14,236 nucleotides of DNA from an uncultured Gemmatimonadales bacterium (GTDB taxonomy: Bacteria > Gemmatimonadota > Gemmatimonadetes > JACCXV01 > JAHWKZ01), in assembly GCA_947259315.1 (NCBI GenBank), contig CAMYLR010000024.1, positions 1-14,236 on the forward strand, read 5' to 3'. Of the stretch, positions 5,688 through 14,022 are shown piece by piece. How positions within the stretch are numbered: the stretch's first letter is position 1; each line of letters starts with the position of its first letter. The position numbers were made by a program, and so were the translations under genes. A model generated the notes under the pieces. That model saw nothing but the letters and a program-made list of their open reading frames with translations, ran no database searches and was not told where the DNA came from.

Positions 5688-5732
5688 GCCGGGGTCCGAA
5701 GCACGGGGGAACGGGCCCCGGCCTTCCTTGTT
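5688..5732 (+). terminator. Terminator or attenuator between pilins and machinery genes
   Basis: GCCGGGGTCC (5688-5697) pairs with GGGCCCCGGC (5713-5722) as a 10-bp stem with one G-T wobble and a 15-base loop, followed by CTTCCTTGTT. The stem is strong and the tail moderately T-rich. A leaky terminator here would give excess pilin transcript over secretin, ATPase and platform transcripts, a common arrangement. The rest of 5665-5789 shows no gene. Confidence 0.55.
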
Positions 5733-5789
5733 AGAGAACTCAAGATCCCCCCGGGTCGGGCCCAGGCCGATGGTTCTAACAATCAGGTC

Positions 5790-6299
5790 ATGATTCACAC
5801 GCTCAGCACTCTCGCGTTAACGGTCGTCGTGGTGTTGGCTGTGGCGTCTGATCTTCGCACCCGTCGCATCCCGAACGTACTGACGGTTTCCGGCTTGGGC
5901 GTCGCGCTCGCGCTGCGGGCGATGACCGGCGTCGATGCTCTTGTCGCGGGGTTGCTTGGCGGAGCGATCGCGCTTGGTCTAACCCTGCCGTTGGTGATGC
6001 TCGGCGGGTTGGGTGGTGGCGATTCAAAGCTGCTCGTCGCGGTCGGAGCGTTTCTCGGTCCCACAGGCCTCCCCATGGCCCTGCTCGTCACCGCGCTGGT
6101 CGGTGGCGCCATGGCACTGGGGTTGGTCGTGTACCGTGGAGTGCTCGGCGCGACTCTGCTGCACTGCTGGCAGCTGACTAGCCGGCTTTGGACCCCACGC
6201 GCCCCTGAACCTCTTCGGACCCTTGGAACTCCTGGCGCGGTGGCGATCCCGTATGGGGTCGCGATTGGGGCCGGGGCAATCGCAGGATGGATCCTATGA
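5790..6299 (+). CDS. tadV: TadV/CpaA prepilin peptidase (A24 family)
   Basis: A 169-residue multi-pass inner-membrane aspartic protease that removes prepilin leaders from Flp and TadE-type proteins. The two catalytic aspartates of the GxGD family are visible: Asp21 in ASDLRTRRIPN, just after the first membrane helix, and Asp78 in LGGGDSKLL. Both have their usual neighbours (R-x-x-x-IPN; GGGDxK). About five or six hydrophobic segments follow. It lacks the N-terminal methylase domain of PilD, as normal for TadV. ATG 5790 has only a weak CAGG upstream. The stop overlaps the tadE start as ATGA, so the two are translationally coupled. Confidence 0.92.
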   Translation: MIHTLSTLALTVVVVLAVASDLRTRRIPNVLTVSGLGVALALRAMTGVDALVAGLLGGAIALGLTLPLVMLGGLGGGDSKLLVAVGAFLGPTGLPMALLVTALVGGAMALGLVVYRGVLGATLLHCWQLTSRLWTPRAPEPLRTLGTPGAVAIPYGVAIGAGAIAGWIL

Positions 6300-6751
6300 A
6301 TTGCGAAATTCGTCGCTTTACCCGGCGCTTGTGCCGCCCCACCCCCGAAAAGGAAACAGGCCAGACCTTAGTCGAGTTCGCCCTAGTTATTCCTATCCTT
6401 TTGGCACTTGTCATCGGGATCTTCGAGTTCGGGCGAGCGTGGAACGTCTATCAGGTAATCACCAATACCGCTCGGGAGGGCGCGCGCCTTGCAGTCATAC
6501 CGAGCAGTGACGAAACCGGGGTACGGACCGCTATCGATCAAGGTCTCACGGCGGCCGCGCTCGATCCCGGCCAGAGCGTGGTGACGATCACCGGGCTTGG
6601 AGGCGGGACCGGGACCCCGACGACAGTACAGCTCGATTATCCGTACCAGTTTCAGTTCATAGGCCCGATAGTTGCGTTCCTGGACGGGCCCGATGACGAC
6701 ATGAACGGGGCGATCACCCTGTCGACGACCGTCATCATGCGTAACGAGTAG
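6296..6751 (+). CDS. tadE: TadE-like minor pseudopilin
   Basis: A 151-residue TadE-family protein. Gly22 followed by QTLVEFALVIPILLALVIGI is a class III prepilin cleavage site (Glu at +5, Phe at +6) and assembly helix; FEFGRAWNVYQVITNTAREGAR is the conserved TadE stretch after it. The ~85 C-terminal residues form a small soluble domain. TadE is known to be processed by the same peptidase as Flp and to be needed for pilus assembly. ATG 6296 is chosen over 6287 because it overlaps the tadV stop (ATGA) and AGGA at 6284-6287 is correctly spaced from it. It ends with TAG immediately followed by TAA. Confidence 0.9.
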   Translation: MNCEIRRFTRRLCRPTPEKETGQTLVEFALVIPILLALVIGIFEFGRAWNVYQVITNTAREGARLAVIPSSDETGVRTAIDQGLTAAALDPGQSVVTITGLGGGTGTPTTVQLDYPYQFQFIGPIVAFLDGPDDDMNGAITLSTTVIMRNE

Positions 6752-6764
6752 TAAACGCTCAACC

Positions 6765-6800
6765 AGTAGTAGCGAGTAAGCAAGTAGTAGCTAGTAAACG
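6765..6800 (+). repeat. Two tandem 18-bp repeats rich in stop codons
   Basis: AGTAGTAGCGAGTAAGCA and AGTAGTAGCTAGTAAACG lie end to end and match at 15 of 18 bases. A related piece, GAGTAGTAAACG, overlaps the tadE stop just before them. The gap 6752-6836 also holds a small hairpin (GCCTG 6809-6813, CAGGC 6818-6822) and the Shine-Dalgarno GGGAGG (6825-6830) of the next gene. The function of the repeats is unknown. Confidence 0.6.
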
Positions 6801-6836
6801 AGGGACAGGCCTGCTACCAGGCACGGGAGGAAACCA

Positions 6837-7646
6837 ATGAACCGCAAGCGTAGAAAATGGATGGCGCTCGTGCTGGCGCTCGTTTCGGGCGGCACGGCGG
6901 GCTATCTCGCGATGAATTACTTGCGTGAGCCAGTGCAAACGGCAGTCAGAAGTCAGCCCAGCGCCACTCAGGTGGCGGTAGCTGCGCGCGACATGCCGGT
7001 TGGATCGGTGCTGAGCTCCGCTGACATCAAGATGGTCGATTGGCCGAGCAACAACGTGCCGCCGGGCTACGCCAGAGACGCCCAAAAGATCGTGGGTCAT
7101 GGTTTGATTCAAGCGGTCAGCCTGAACGAGCCGCTGCTATCAGCCAAGATGGCCAGCAAGGAATCCGGTGGTGGCCTGCCGATCGTGATCCCGGAGGGGA
7201 TGCGTGCGGTCAGCGTCAAGGTCGACGAGGTGATCGGTGTGGCCGGTTTTGTCCTGCCGAGCACCAGAGTCGACGTGTTGGTGACGCTGAACCCGACCTC
7301 CGAGCGCGAAGCGGCGACGACGCGAGTGATTTTGCAGAACGTCCAGACGCTGGCCGCGGGCCAGACGATTCAGCGCGACGAAGAGGGTACGCCGCAAACG
7401 GTCACCGTTATCACGCTTCTCGTTACACCTGAGCAGTCAGAGAAGCTGACGTTGGCATCGACCGAGGGCCGGATCCATCTTGCGCTGCGCAACATGCTCG
7501 ACATGGAAGAGGTTGAGACCGATGGAGTTCGGGCCGGCACGCTCGTGCGTTCCGCTCGCCCCGTCCGCCGTGCCTCGACCCCACGTCGCGCCGGACAGAG
7601 AATCGTGACGTTCAACGGAACTCAGCGTACCGAAACCACCTTCTAG
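6837..7646 (+). CDS. cpaB: CpaB/RcpC pilus assembly protein
   Basis: A 269-residue inner-membrane-anchored periplasmic protein. Residues 8-27 form one membrane helix after a basic start (MNRKRRK). Residues ~44-108 match the SAF/beta-clip domain (VAVAARDMPVGSVLSSADI, then LNEPLLSAKM). The RcpC-like domain follows (~115-225), including GMRAVSVKVDEV.GVAGFVLP, RVDVLVT and VTPEQSEKLTLASTEGRIHLALRN, all typical of CpaB. The tail (residues 235-269) is basic and ends in RIVTFNGTQRTETTF. CpaB is thought to link the secretin to the inner membrane and modulate it. Start ATG 6837 is six bases after GGGAGG. It precedes the secretin gene with a 13-base gap. Confidence 0.93.
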   Translation: MNRKRRKWMALVLALVSGGTAGYLAMNYLREPVQTAVRSQPSATQVAVAARDMPVGSVLSSADIKMVDWPSNNVPPGYARDAQKIVGHGLIQAVSLNEPLLSAKMASKESGGGLPIVIPEGMRAVSVKVDEVIGVAGFVLPSTRVDVLVTLNPTSEREAATTRVILQNVQTLAAGQTIQRDEEGTPQTVTVITLLVTPEQSEKLTLASTEGRIHLALRNMLDMEEVETDGVRAGTLVRSARPVRRASTPRRAGQRIVTFNGTQRTETTF

Positions 7647-7659
7647 GCGGAGGCCAATC

Positions 7660-9042
7660 ATGAGAGCCAAAACCCCCAAACTCATCAACCGCCGTTGGCA
7701 CTTCTCGGCGCGCCTGCTCCCGCTCGTCGTCGGCATCGCTGTGTATGGCCTGACGCAGCCCGTCGCGGCAGCGGGACAGGCCGCCGGATCCCAAGAGGGT
7801 CGGACGGTCAACCTGGCCAAGGGTACCGCGCAGTTGGTTACCCATCCGGCCGCGATGCGTCGAGTGTCAGTGGCGAGCGCGGACGTGGCGGAAGCCGTCG
7901 TCGTGTCGCCCAACGAGTTGCTCATTCACGGGCGCGAGATCGGCACCACGAGTCTGGTGATATGGGATGCCGAGGGAGGGCGCACGCTCTACCCGGTCGA
8001 GGTCACCCTCGATGCGGCCGCTCTGGAGACCCACTTCCGAGCCCTGTTCCCCGACGAGCAGATCGAAGTGTCGGCCAGCGGCAACACGTACATCCTGTCA
8101 GGCAATGTGACCAACTCGACAACGGCTGAACGGGCGGTCGAAATCGCCGAAGCCAGCGAAGCGATGGTGGTCAACAACATGTCGGTGCCCAGGCCGCACC
8201 AGATCCTGCTGCAGGTAAGGTTCGCCGAGGTGAGCCGTACAGCGATGCAGGAGTTGTCGGTGAACTTCTTGTTGCTCGATCCGAACAACCCGCGGGGTGA
8301 CGACGAAGGTCTAATCTCGACGGGTCAGTTCAATCCGTTCAGCGAGAACTTCGTCAACTCGCGGCGCGGTCCCGAGTCGGCGTTCTCCGACAAGATCAAT
8401 CTGTTCTTGTTCCACGATAACGAGCGGTTTAGCGCGTTCATTCGCGCGCTTCAAAGCCAGGGTGACTTCAAGAGCCTGGCTGAGCCCAACTTGTTGGCGC
8501 TCGACGGTGTTGAAGCGTCGTTCCTGGCCGGGGGTGAGTTCCCGTTCCCGGTCTCGCAGGGACAGTCTGACGCCATCACGCTCATCTTCAAGGAGTTCGG
8601 GATCCGGCTGGTGTTCACACCCAAGGTGCAGAACAGCGGCAACATCAAGCTGAAGGTCGAGCCTGAAGTATCGACGCTCGATTTCGCGAGCGGCTTGCAG
8701 GCGTTTGGCTTCCAGATCCCGACGATCCTGTCGCGGCGGGCGACGACCGAGGTCGAGCTCAAGGACGGGCAGACCTTCGCCATCGCTGGCCTGATCGACA
8801 ACTCGATCGCCGAGAACCTGTCCAAGGTCCCGGTGCTCGGACACATCCCGATCCTGGGCAAGCTCTTCCAGTCGCAGGACCTGCGACAGAACCGGAGCGA
8901 GCTGCTCGTGCTGGTGACCCCGCGCCTGGTACAGCCATCGGATGACGCGCCGCCGATTCCGACCGGCGAGCCCGAGGATTGGAAGTGGAAGCGTTCGCTC
9001 AAGGAGTCCCCCGGTCAAACCGGAAGAGACGGAGGTGTCTAG
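7660..9042 (+). CDS. cpaC: CpaC/RcpA outer-membrane secretin
   Basis: A 460-residue secretin forming the outer-membrane pore for the Flp pilus. Residues 1-38 are a signal peptide. Residues ~47-117 are the pilus-type N-terminal secretin domain (GTAQLVTHPAAMRRVSVASA, ELLIHGREIGTTSLVIWD). A short BON-like segment lies at ~133-176 (YILSGNVTNSTTAERAVEIA). The secretin core (~180-424) carries ILLQVRFAEVSRTA, LAEPNLLALDG, ASFLAGGEFPFPV, the beta-lip region, TEVELKDGQTFAIAGL and the signature VPVLGHIPILGKLFQS...ELLVLVTPRLV. Its length is normal for CpaC. GGAGG at 7649-7653 sets ATG 7660. The short Pro-rich tail (428-460) has no recognised domain. No separate pilotin gene is seen. Confidence 0.95.
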   Translation: MRAKTPKLINRRWHFSARLLPLVVGIAVYGLTQPVAAAGQAAGSQEGRTVNLAKGTAQLVTHPAAMRRVSVASADVAEAVVVSPNELLIHGREIGTTSLVIWDAEGGRTLYPVEVTLDAAALETHFRALFPDEQIEVSASGNTYILSGNVTNSTTAERAVEIAEASEAMVVNNMSVPRPHQILLQVRFAEVSRTAMQELSVNFLLLDPNNPRGDDEGLISTGQFNPFSENFVNSRRGPESAFSDKINLFLFHDNERFSAFIRALQSQGDFKSLAEPNLLALDGVEASFLAGGEFPFPVSQGQSDAITLIFKEFGIRLVFTPKVQNSGNIKLKVEPEVSTLDFASGLQAFGFQIPTILSRRATTEVELKDGQTFAIAGLIDNSIAENLSKVPVLGHIPILGKLFQSQDLRQNRSELLVLVTPRLVQPSDDAPPIPTGEPEDWKWKRSLKESPGQTGRDGGV

Positions 9043-9045
9043 CAA

Positions 9046-10197
9046 ATGACGCGTACACTTTCGGGCCGAAAGACCAACCCCCTTAACAGCGAGCGCGGGA
9101 GCTCCGCGATCCTGGTGGCGATTACGATGACCGCGCTGTTGTCAGCGGTCGCGCTGGCGGTCGACGTGGGCATGCTGCTCAACTCGAGGAGCGAGGCTCA
9201 ACGTGCGGCCGACTCGGCCGCGCTGGCCGGTGCCGGTTCGCTGCTGATCGACGAGGACAATGAGCCTCGAGCGCGCAATACCGCCATTCAGTATGGGGGC
9301 ATGAACACGGTCCGAAAGGACGCGGTTACGGTTCTACCCGAAGACGTCGACGTCGATCTGGCGTTGGCCCGCGTCACCGCGCGGGTGCGCCGGACGGAAG
9401 ATCGTGGCAGTGCGGTCGCGACGTGGTTTGCCAATGTGTTTGGTGTCGACGAGGTCGACATCGCCGCGACCGCCACGGCCCAGGTGCAGCCAGCCGGCCG
9501 GGCGACGTGTGTCAAGCCGTTCGCCATTCCGGATCAATTCCTGGACATGGACGGAGACGGTGAGTTCGACGAGGGGATCGACCAGTACGACCCCAACGTC
9601 CACGGCTACGGCTCCGACTGGCGCAACCCCGGGAGTCCCGGCGACGATCTCGAGGGCTTCATCAATGACTTTGGGCGACAGGTCGACCTGAAGCAGGGTG
9701 GGCCGGTGAATTTCCAGCCCAGCTGGTACTACCCCTGGGATGTGCCCGATGCCGAGGGCGCACCATCCACTGGTGGTGCGCGCTACCGTTGGAACATCGC
9801 CAACTGCAACACGGCCGTCATCTCGCTCGGCGAGGAGTACTGGATCGAGGGTGGAAACATGAACGGCCCGACCCGTCAGGGCGTGCACGACTTGATGGAC
9901 CTCGACTCGGGTGCGTACTGGGACACGTTCTCAAACGCGGTCGAGGGCAGTGACTGGGCTCCCAACTGGGAGGGCAGTCCTCGGGTCGGCATCATCCCGG
10001 TGTTTAACCCGTCACGCGAGTTTGATCCGGGCAAGCAACCGATTGAGTTCACGAATTTTCTCGCCGTCTTCTTCGAGGACATTCAGGGAGGCGGTCAAAA
10101 CCAGCAGGTCATTGGACGGATCATGTATGCGTCCGGTATCGGTGGCGGCAATGGCGGCACCGCTCCGGGCATCAGATTCGTGCAACTGGTCGAGTAG
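9046..10197 (+). CDS. tadG: TadG-like pilus protein with Ca-binding-type Asp loop
   Basis: A 383-residue protein whose N-terminus matches the TadG-like pilus domain: RGSSAILVAITMTALLSAVALAVDVGMLLNSRSE, with one membrane helix (~19-41) followed by AQRAADSAALAGAG, typical of TadG/TadE-related proteins. The rest is predicted periplasmic and not of the von Willebrand type seen in some TadG proteins. It is rich in Trp, Gly and Asp. Residues 167-179 read DMDGDGEFDEGID, resembling EF-hand or thrombospondin-3 calcium loops. Cys155 and Cys264 may form a disulfide. The secretin gene ends three bases before it; GGAGG at 9031-9035 gives a rather long ten-base spacing to ATG 9046. It could be an envelope scaffold or a tip/adhesion component. 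The N-terminal assignment is firm; the C-terminal role is unknown. Confidence 0.82.
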   Translation: MTRTLSGRKTNPLNSERGSSAILVAITMTALLSAVALAVDVGMLLNSRSEAQRAADSAALAGAGSLLIDEDNEPRARNTAIQYGGMNTVRKDAVTVLPEDVDVDLALARVTARVRRTEDRGSAVATWFANVFGVDEVDIAATATAQVQPAGRATCVKPFAIPDQFLDMDGDGEFDEGIDQYDPNVHGYGSDWRNPGSPGDDLEGFINDFGRQVDLKQGGPVNFQPSWYYPWDVPDAEGAPSTGGARYRWNIANCNTAVISLGEEYWIEGGNMNGPTRQGVHDLMDLDSGAYWDTFSNAVEGSDWAPNWEGSPRVGIIPVFNPSREFDPGKQPIEFTNFLAVFFEDIQGGGQNQQVIGRIMYASGIGGGNGGTAPGIRFVQLVE

Positions 10198-10213
10198 CTA
10201 AGCGAGGTACCCC

Positions 10214-11512
10214 GTGACCGATAACACCCCCATCAGCGGCGCCGTCATATCGACGGACCCCAAGTTCCGGGCCGTCTTTCACGGCAACGGCGATGGTGAG
10301 ACACAACCGGTCGAGGTGGCGTTCGAGATCATCGTCCCCTTCGCCGAAGTCAGCCACGGCCACCTCGAGGAGCTGAGGGTCGTCCAACCCTCGATCGTGT
10401 TCATCGACCTCGAGGACGACCCGATCCTCGGCTGCAAGCTGGCGCAGTTCCTGGTCGAGACAAACCCGGCGCTGCGGTTGGTCGCGGCGGGCACGGATGG
10501 GTCACCCGAGTTCCTGATGACGGTGATGCAGGCCGGCATCAGCGAGTACTTGCCGAAGCCGGTCACCGAAGATGCACTGGTGGCGGCGATCGGCCGCGTC
10601 AGTCGTAAGCTCGGCGCCAAGGTCACCCAGGCCGCGGGTCCGGCTCGACGCGAGCCCGGCAAGCTGTTGGCTTTCTTTGGCACCAAGGGCGGGTCTGGTT
10701 CCACGACGGTCGCCACGAACCTGGCGATCCAGGTCCACCGCATGACCGGCAAGCGAACGGTGCTCGTCGACCTCGACCTCGAGCTCGGTGAGATCGCGCT
10801 CTATCTCGGTGTAGAGCCGCGGTTCAACTTCGTTGACTTGGCCAAGAACTTTCACCGCATGGACGCCGGTCTGCTGGCCTCGTTTATCGAGTGTCACGAC
10901 TCCGGCGTACACCTGCTGTCTGCTCCGTATCATCCGGAGCGGGCGGAATCGGTGACCGCGGATCACGCCAAACAGATCATCCAGTTCTTGAAACAGCACT
11001 ACGAGTACGTCTTCGTTGACGTCTCGAACTCATTTTCGGCGCGAACGTTGGCGGCTTTTGAAAAGGCCGACGAAGTGTACCTCATCGCCACCGCCGACCT
11101 GCCATCGCTGCGCAACATCCAGCGCTGCCAACATCTGATCGGTCGGTTGTCCAACATCGGTGAGCTGCGGTTGGTGGTAAACAGGTATCACCCCGACTGC
11201 GACATCACGCTCGAGGATGTCGAAAAGTCGATCGGGATGGAGATCTACTGGGCCCTGCCGAACGACTATCAGTCGGTCATCTACGCTATCAACACGGGTC
11301 AGCCGGTCATCCTCGATGACAGCAGCCCCTATACGCACGAGCTCGAAGCGCTGGCCGCAAAAATGACCGGCCTGCCGAGTGCGAGCGCGCATCGCAAGGG
11401 GTGGTTCTCCCGCAAGGTGGTGGATCCCTTGAAGAGTTTCCTTGGTACGGAGGCCGATGAGGAAGAGGCCCTCATGCTGCCGCCGGCCGTAGTCGGAGGT
11501 GAACGCGCGTGA
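10214..11512 (+). CDS. tadZ: TadZ/CpaE pilus-localising ATPase with receiver-like domain
   Basis: A 432-residue MinD/ParA-superfamily protein that places the Tad complex at its cellular site. Residues ~10-135 form a receiver-like domain (IVFIDLEDD with Asp65 at the phospho-acceptor position, [13 protein letters not shown] with Lys115), lacking the usual N-terminal acidic pair. The ATPase domain starts at ~150 with KGGSGSTT (158-165), a Walker A variant in which the signature lysine of KGGxGKTT is Ser; such variation is known in TadZ/Cpa[13 protein letters not shown] (181-192) and YVFVDVSN (265-272) follow as switch and Walker B regions. The start is GTG 10214 with GAGGT (10204-10208). The stop overlaps the tadA start as GTGA. 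The C-terminal ~40 residues are a charged tail. Confidence 0.9.
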   Translation: MTDNTPISGAVISTDPKFRAVFHGNGDGETQPVEVAFEIIVPFAEVSHGHLEELRVVQPSIVFIDLEDDPILGCKLAQFLVETNPALRLVAAGTDGSPEFLMTVMQAGISEYLPKPVTEDALVAAIGRVSRKLGAKVTQAAGPARREPGKLLAFFGTKGGSGSTTVATNLAIQVHRMTGKRTVLVDLDLELGEIALYLGVEPRFNFVDLAKNFHRMDAGLLASFIECHDSGVHLLSAPYHPERAESVTADHAKQIIQFLKQHYEYVFVDVSNSFSARTLAAFEKADEVYLIATADLPSLRNIQRCQHLIGRLSNIGELRLVVNRYHPDCDITLEDVEKSIGMEIYWALPNDYQSVIYAINTGQPVILDDSSPYTHELEALAAKMTGLPSASAHRKGWFSRKVVDPLKSFLGTEADEEEALMLPPAVVGGERA

Positions 11513-13008
11513 GCGACAACAAAGACCCGTACACGATCCCGCTGTTCTCTGAAGAGGGCGCGGTGAACAGGGAGAAGCTGCCCTGGGACGGCGCCGAGGA
11601 CGGCGGAGCCGAGACAGGCACCACAGCTACGGAACCCATCGAGCCTGCGGGGTTCGATCCGGACGAGTTTGATCCGGAGATGGTTTCCATATCGCCCGAC
11701 GGCATACAGCGGGGCGATGACACCACGCACGAGATCAAGAGCCGGATTCACAAGCTGCTGCTCGAGAGGCTGAACCTGACCAACCTCGACCAGTACGATC
11801 AGGATCAGGTGGTGGCCGAAATCCGGAAGGTCGTCCAAACCTTGCTCGATCAGGAATCGGCGCCGCTCAACTACGACGAGCGCGAGGCGTTGGTCGAGCA
11901 GGTCTTGCACGAGATCTTCGGTCTCGGACCGCTCGAGCCGTTGCTCCAAGACCCGACGGTTTCCGACATCCTCGTCAATACGTACGATGACGTTTTTATC
12001 GAGCGCGACGGCAAGCTCGAAAAGACGGACGTCCGGTTCAAGGACGATCGGCACTTGTTGCAGGTCATCGACCGCATCGTGTCCGCAGTGGGACGTCGAA
12101 TCGATGACTCGAGCCCGATGGTGGACGCGCGGCTGGCCGACGGGTCACGTGTCAACGCGGTGATTCCGCCGCTGGCGATTGATGGACCACACGTTTCGAT
12201 TCGTAAGTTCAAGAAAGATGCGTTGTCGGCGGAGGACCTGCTGCGGTACGACACGATGACGCCTCAAATGCTGGAGCTCCTTCAGGGTATCATCAAGGCT
12301 CGCCTGAACACGTTGATCTCGGGCGGTACCGGCTCGGGTAAGACGACTCTGCTCAACGTGTTGTCGTCCGCGATCCCGGTCAACGAGCGCATCGTGACGA
12401 TCGAGGACTCGGCCGAGCTGCAGCTTCGTCAGCCCCACGTCGTGCGGTTGGAGACGCGGCCGCCAAACGTCGAGGGTTTGGGCGAGGTCCCGGCGCGTCA
12501 GCTGGTGATCAACGCGCTGCGTATGCGACCCGACCGCATCATCGTTGGTGAGGTTCGTGGTGCAGAGGCGGTCGACATGTTGCAGGCGATGAACACCGGA
12601 CATGACGGCTCGCTGACCACGCTTCACGCGAACGCTCCGCGCGACGCGATGAGCCGGCTCGAGACGATGATCGCGATGGCGAACCTGAACCTGCCCGACA
12701 AAGCGATGCGGCAGCAGATCGCCAGCGCAATGGATGTGATCATCCAGGTCAACCGCATGGCCGACGGAACACGCCGATTGATCTCGATCTCCGAGGTCGT
12801 GGGGATGGAAGGCGACGTGATCACGATGCAAGACATCTTCGTGTTCGAGCGTCAGGGGATCGATGAGAACGGCAAAGTCATCGGACAGTTCAAGGCCACC
12901 GGGATTCGGCCCCGATTCGCCGAACAGCTAAAGACCTGCGGCATCGACCTGCCGACCGCCATGTTCTCGAACCTCGAGTACGGCCACTCGACCCAAGAGG
13001 AAGCCTAA
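11509..13008 (+). CDS. tadA: TadA/CpaF pilus assembly ATPase
   Basis: A 499-residue hexameric secretion ATPase of the VirB11/CpaF family that drives Flp pilus polymerisation from the cytoplasmic face. The N-terminal ~70 residues are an acidic, low-complexity extension. A helical N-domain follows ([28 protein letters not shown]). Core motifs are all present: Walker [10 protein letters not shown] (272-280), Asp box VTIEDSAEL (296-304), Walker [10 protein letters not shown] (343-351) and His box [12 protein letters not shown] (364-375). The start is GTG 11509 with GGAGGTG (11495-11501) seven bases upstream, overlapping the tadZ stop; its stop overlaps the tadB start as TAATG. No degenerate catalytic residue is seen. 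Confidence 0.96.
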   Translation: MSDNKDPYTIPLFSEEGAVNREKLPWDGAEDGGAETGTTATEPIEPAGFDPDEFDPEMVSISPDGIQRGDDTTHEIKSRIHKLLLERLNLTNLDQYDQDQVVAEIRKVVQTLLDQESAPLNYDEREALVEQVLHEIFGLGPLEPLLQDPTVSDILVNTYDDVFIERDGKLEKTDVRFKDDRHLLQVIDRIVSAVGRRIDDSSPMVDARLADGSRVNAVIPPLAIDGPHVSIRKFKKDALSAEDLLRYDTMTPQMLELLQGIIKARLNTLISGGTGSGKTTLLNVLSSAIPVNERIVTIEDSAELQLRQPHVVRLETRPPNVEGLGEVPARQLVINALRMRPDRIIVGEVRGAEAVDMLQAMNTGHDGSLTTLHANAPRDAMSRLETMIAMANLNLPDKAMRQQIASAMDVIIQVNRMADGTRRLISISEVVGMEGDVITMQDIFVFERQGIDENGKVIGQFKATGIRPRFAEQLKTCGIDLPTAMFSNLEYGHSTQEEA

Positions 13009-14012
13009 TGGATCGCGTAATGGACCAACTTCCCCCCAACGTGATGCTGGCGATCCTCGTGTTCGCAGCGGTGGCGTGCGCGGTCATCGTCCTCGCTGTG
13101 TTGTGGGAGTGGTGGGGTGACCGGAAGCGTCAGCGCGACCTAGCCCGACGCTTGGCGGGCGTTGAACCCAGCGCTGAGGGGCAAGGCAGCGACCCGTTCG
13201 GTGATCTCTTCAAGGAGGCGACGAGCGCTGATGTCAAGTGGCTGCAGCCGGTTGTAGCCCGAGTCCCCCATACGAGAGACCTGCAGCATCTGCTCGACCA
13301 GGCCGACATGCCGTGGCAGGTAGGGACTTTCTTGCTCATCACGATCGGCGCGGCGATGGCCTTTGGTACGATGGCGCTGCTGATCACGAACAACACGATG
13401 GTAGCGATCGCGGCAGCCGCGCTCGCGGCGGCGTTGCCATATGTCTACGTGCGGCGTCGCAAGACCAAGCGATTGCGGGCTTTTGAGGAGTGCTTCCCGG
13501 AGTCGATCGACCTGCTGGGGCGAGCGATCCGAGCCGGTCACGCCTTCTCGACTGGACTGCAGATGGTGGCCGACGAATCGCCAGAGCCGATCGCCGGAGA
13601 GTTTCGTCGGGTTTTTGAGGAGCAGAAGTTCGGTTTGAGCATAGACGATTCGCTGCTCGCACTGGCGGATCGGATCGAGCTCGTCGATATGCGAATCTTC
13701 GTTACGGCGGTTCTTATCCAACGCGAGGTGGGTGGTAATCTGGCTGAGATCCTCGACAAGATCTCGTATACGATTCGCGAGCGGTTCACGATTGAGCGAC
13801 AGGTCCGGGTCTACACCGCCCAGGGCCGTTTCACCGGATACCTGTTGGGTATCCTGCCCATCGCCGTTGGCTTCTTGATCTTCCTGTTGAACGGCGAGTA
13901 CATGACTGTGCTCTGGGAGAGGGACATCGGCCGCATGCTGATCTCTATTGCCGCCGTGCTTCAAGTCATCGGTTTCTTCGTGATCCGAAAAATCATCAAC
14001 ATCGAAGTGTAG
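13008..14012 (+). CDS. tadB: TadB inner-membrane platform protein
   Basis: A 334-residue polytopic protein with one type II secretion F-domain (T2SSF). Membrane segments lie at about residues 11-33, 105-124, 127-145, 275-296 and 306-326. The cytoplasmic F-domain (~160-270) holds ECFPESIDLLGRAIRAGHAF, ADESPEPIAGEFRRVFEEQK, AVLIQREVGGNLAEILDKI and IRERFTIERQVRVYTAQGR, the standard TadB signature. It is known to form, with TadC, the platform on which TadA acts. ATG 13008 overlaps the tadA stop (TAATG), so a ribosome can re-initiate directly. Confidence 0.95.
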   Translation: MDRVMDQLPPNVMLAILVFAAVACAVIVLAVLWEWWGDRKRQRDLARRLAGVEPSAEGQGSDPFGDLFKEATSADVKWLQPVVARVPHTRDLQHLLDQADMPWQVGTFLLITIGAAMAFGTMALLITNNTMVAIAAAALAAALPYVYVRRRKTKRLRAFEECFPESIDLLGRAIRAGHAFSTGLQMVADESPEPIAGEFRRVFEEQKFGLSIDDSLLALADRIELVDMRIFVTAVLIQREVGGNLAEILDKISYTIRERFTIERQVRVYTAQGRFTGYLLGILPIAVGFLIFLLNGEYMTVLWERDIGRMLISIAAVLQVIGFFVIRKIINIEV

Positions 14013-14022
14013 GTAGAGAGCG

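Noticed and set aside
6394-6410. TGGCACT inside tadE as a sigma-54 -24 box
   Set aside because: There is no GC at the required -12 distance, and it lies in the conserved assembly-helix coding sequence.
8311-9045. Minus-strand frame of 244 codons opposite the secretin gene
   Set aside because: It is the antisense of conserved secretin core motifs, with composition typical of a complementary-strand shadow.
11329-12054. Minus-strand frame across the tadZ-tadA junction
   Set aside because: It is antisense to two well-supported overlapping genes and has no domain or Shine-Dalgarno.
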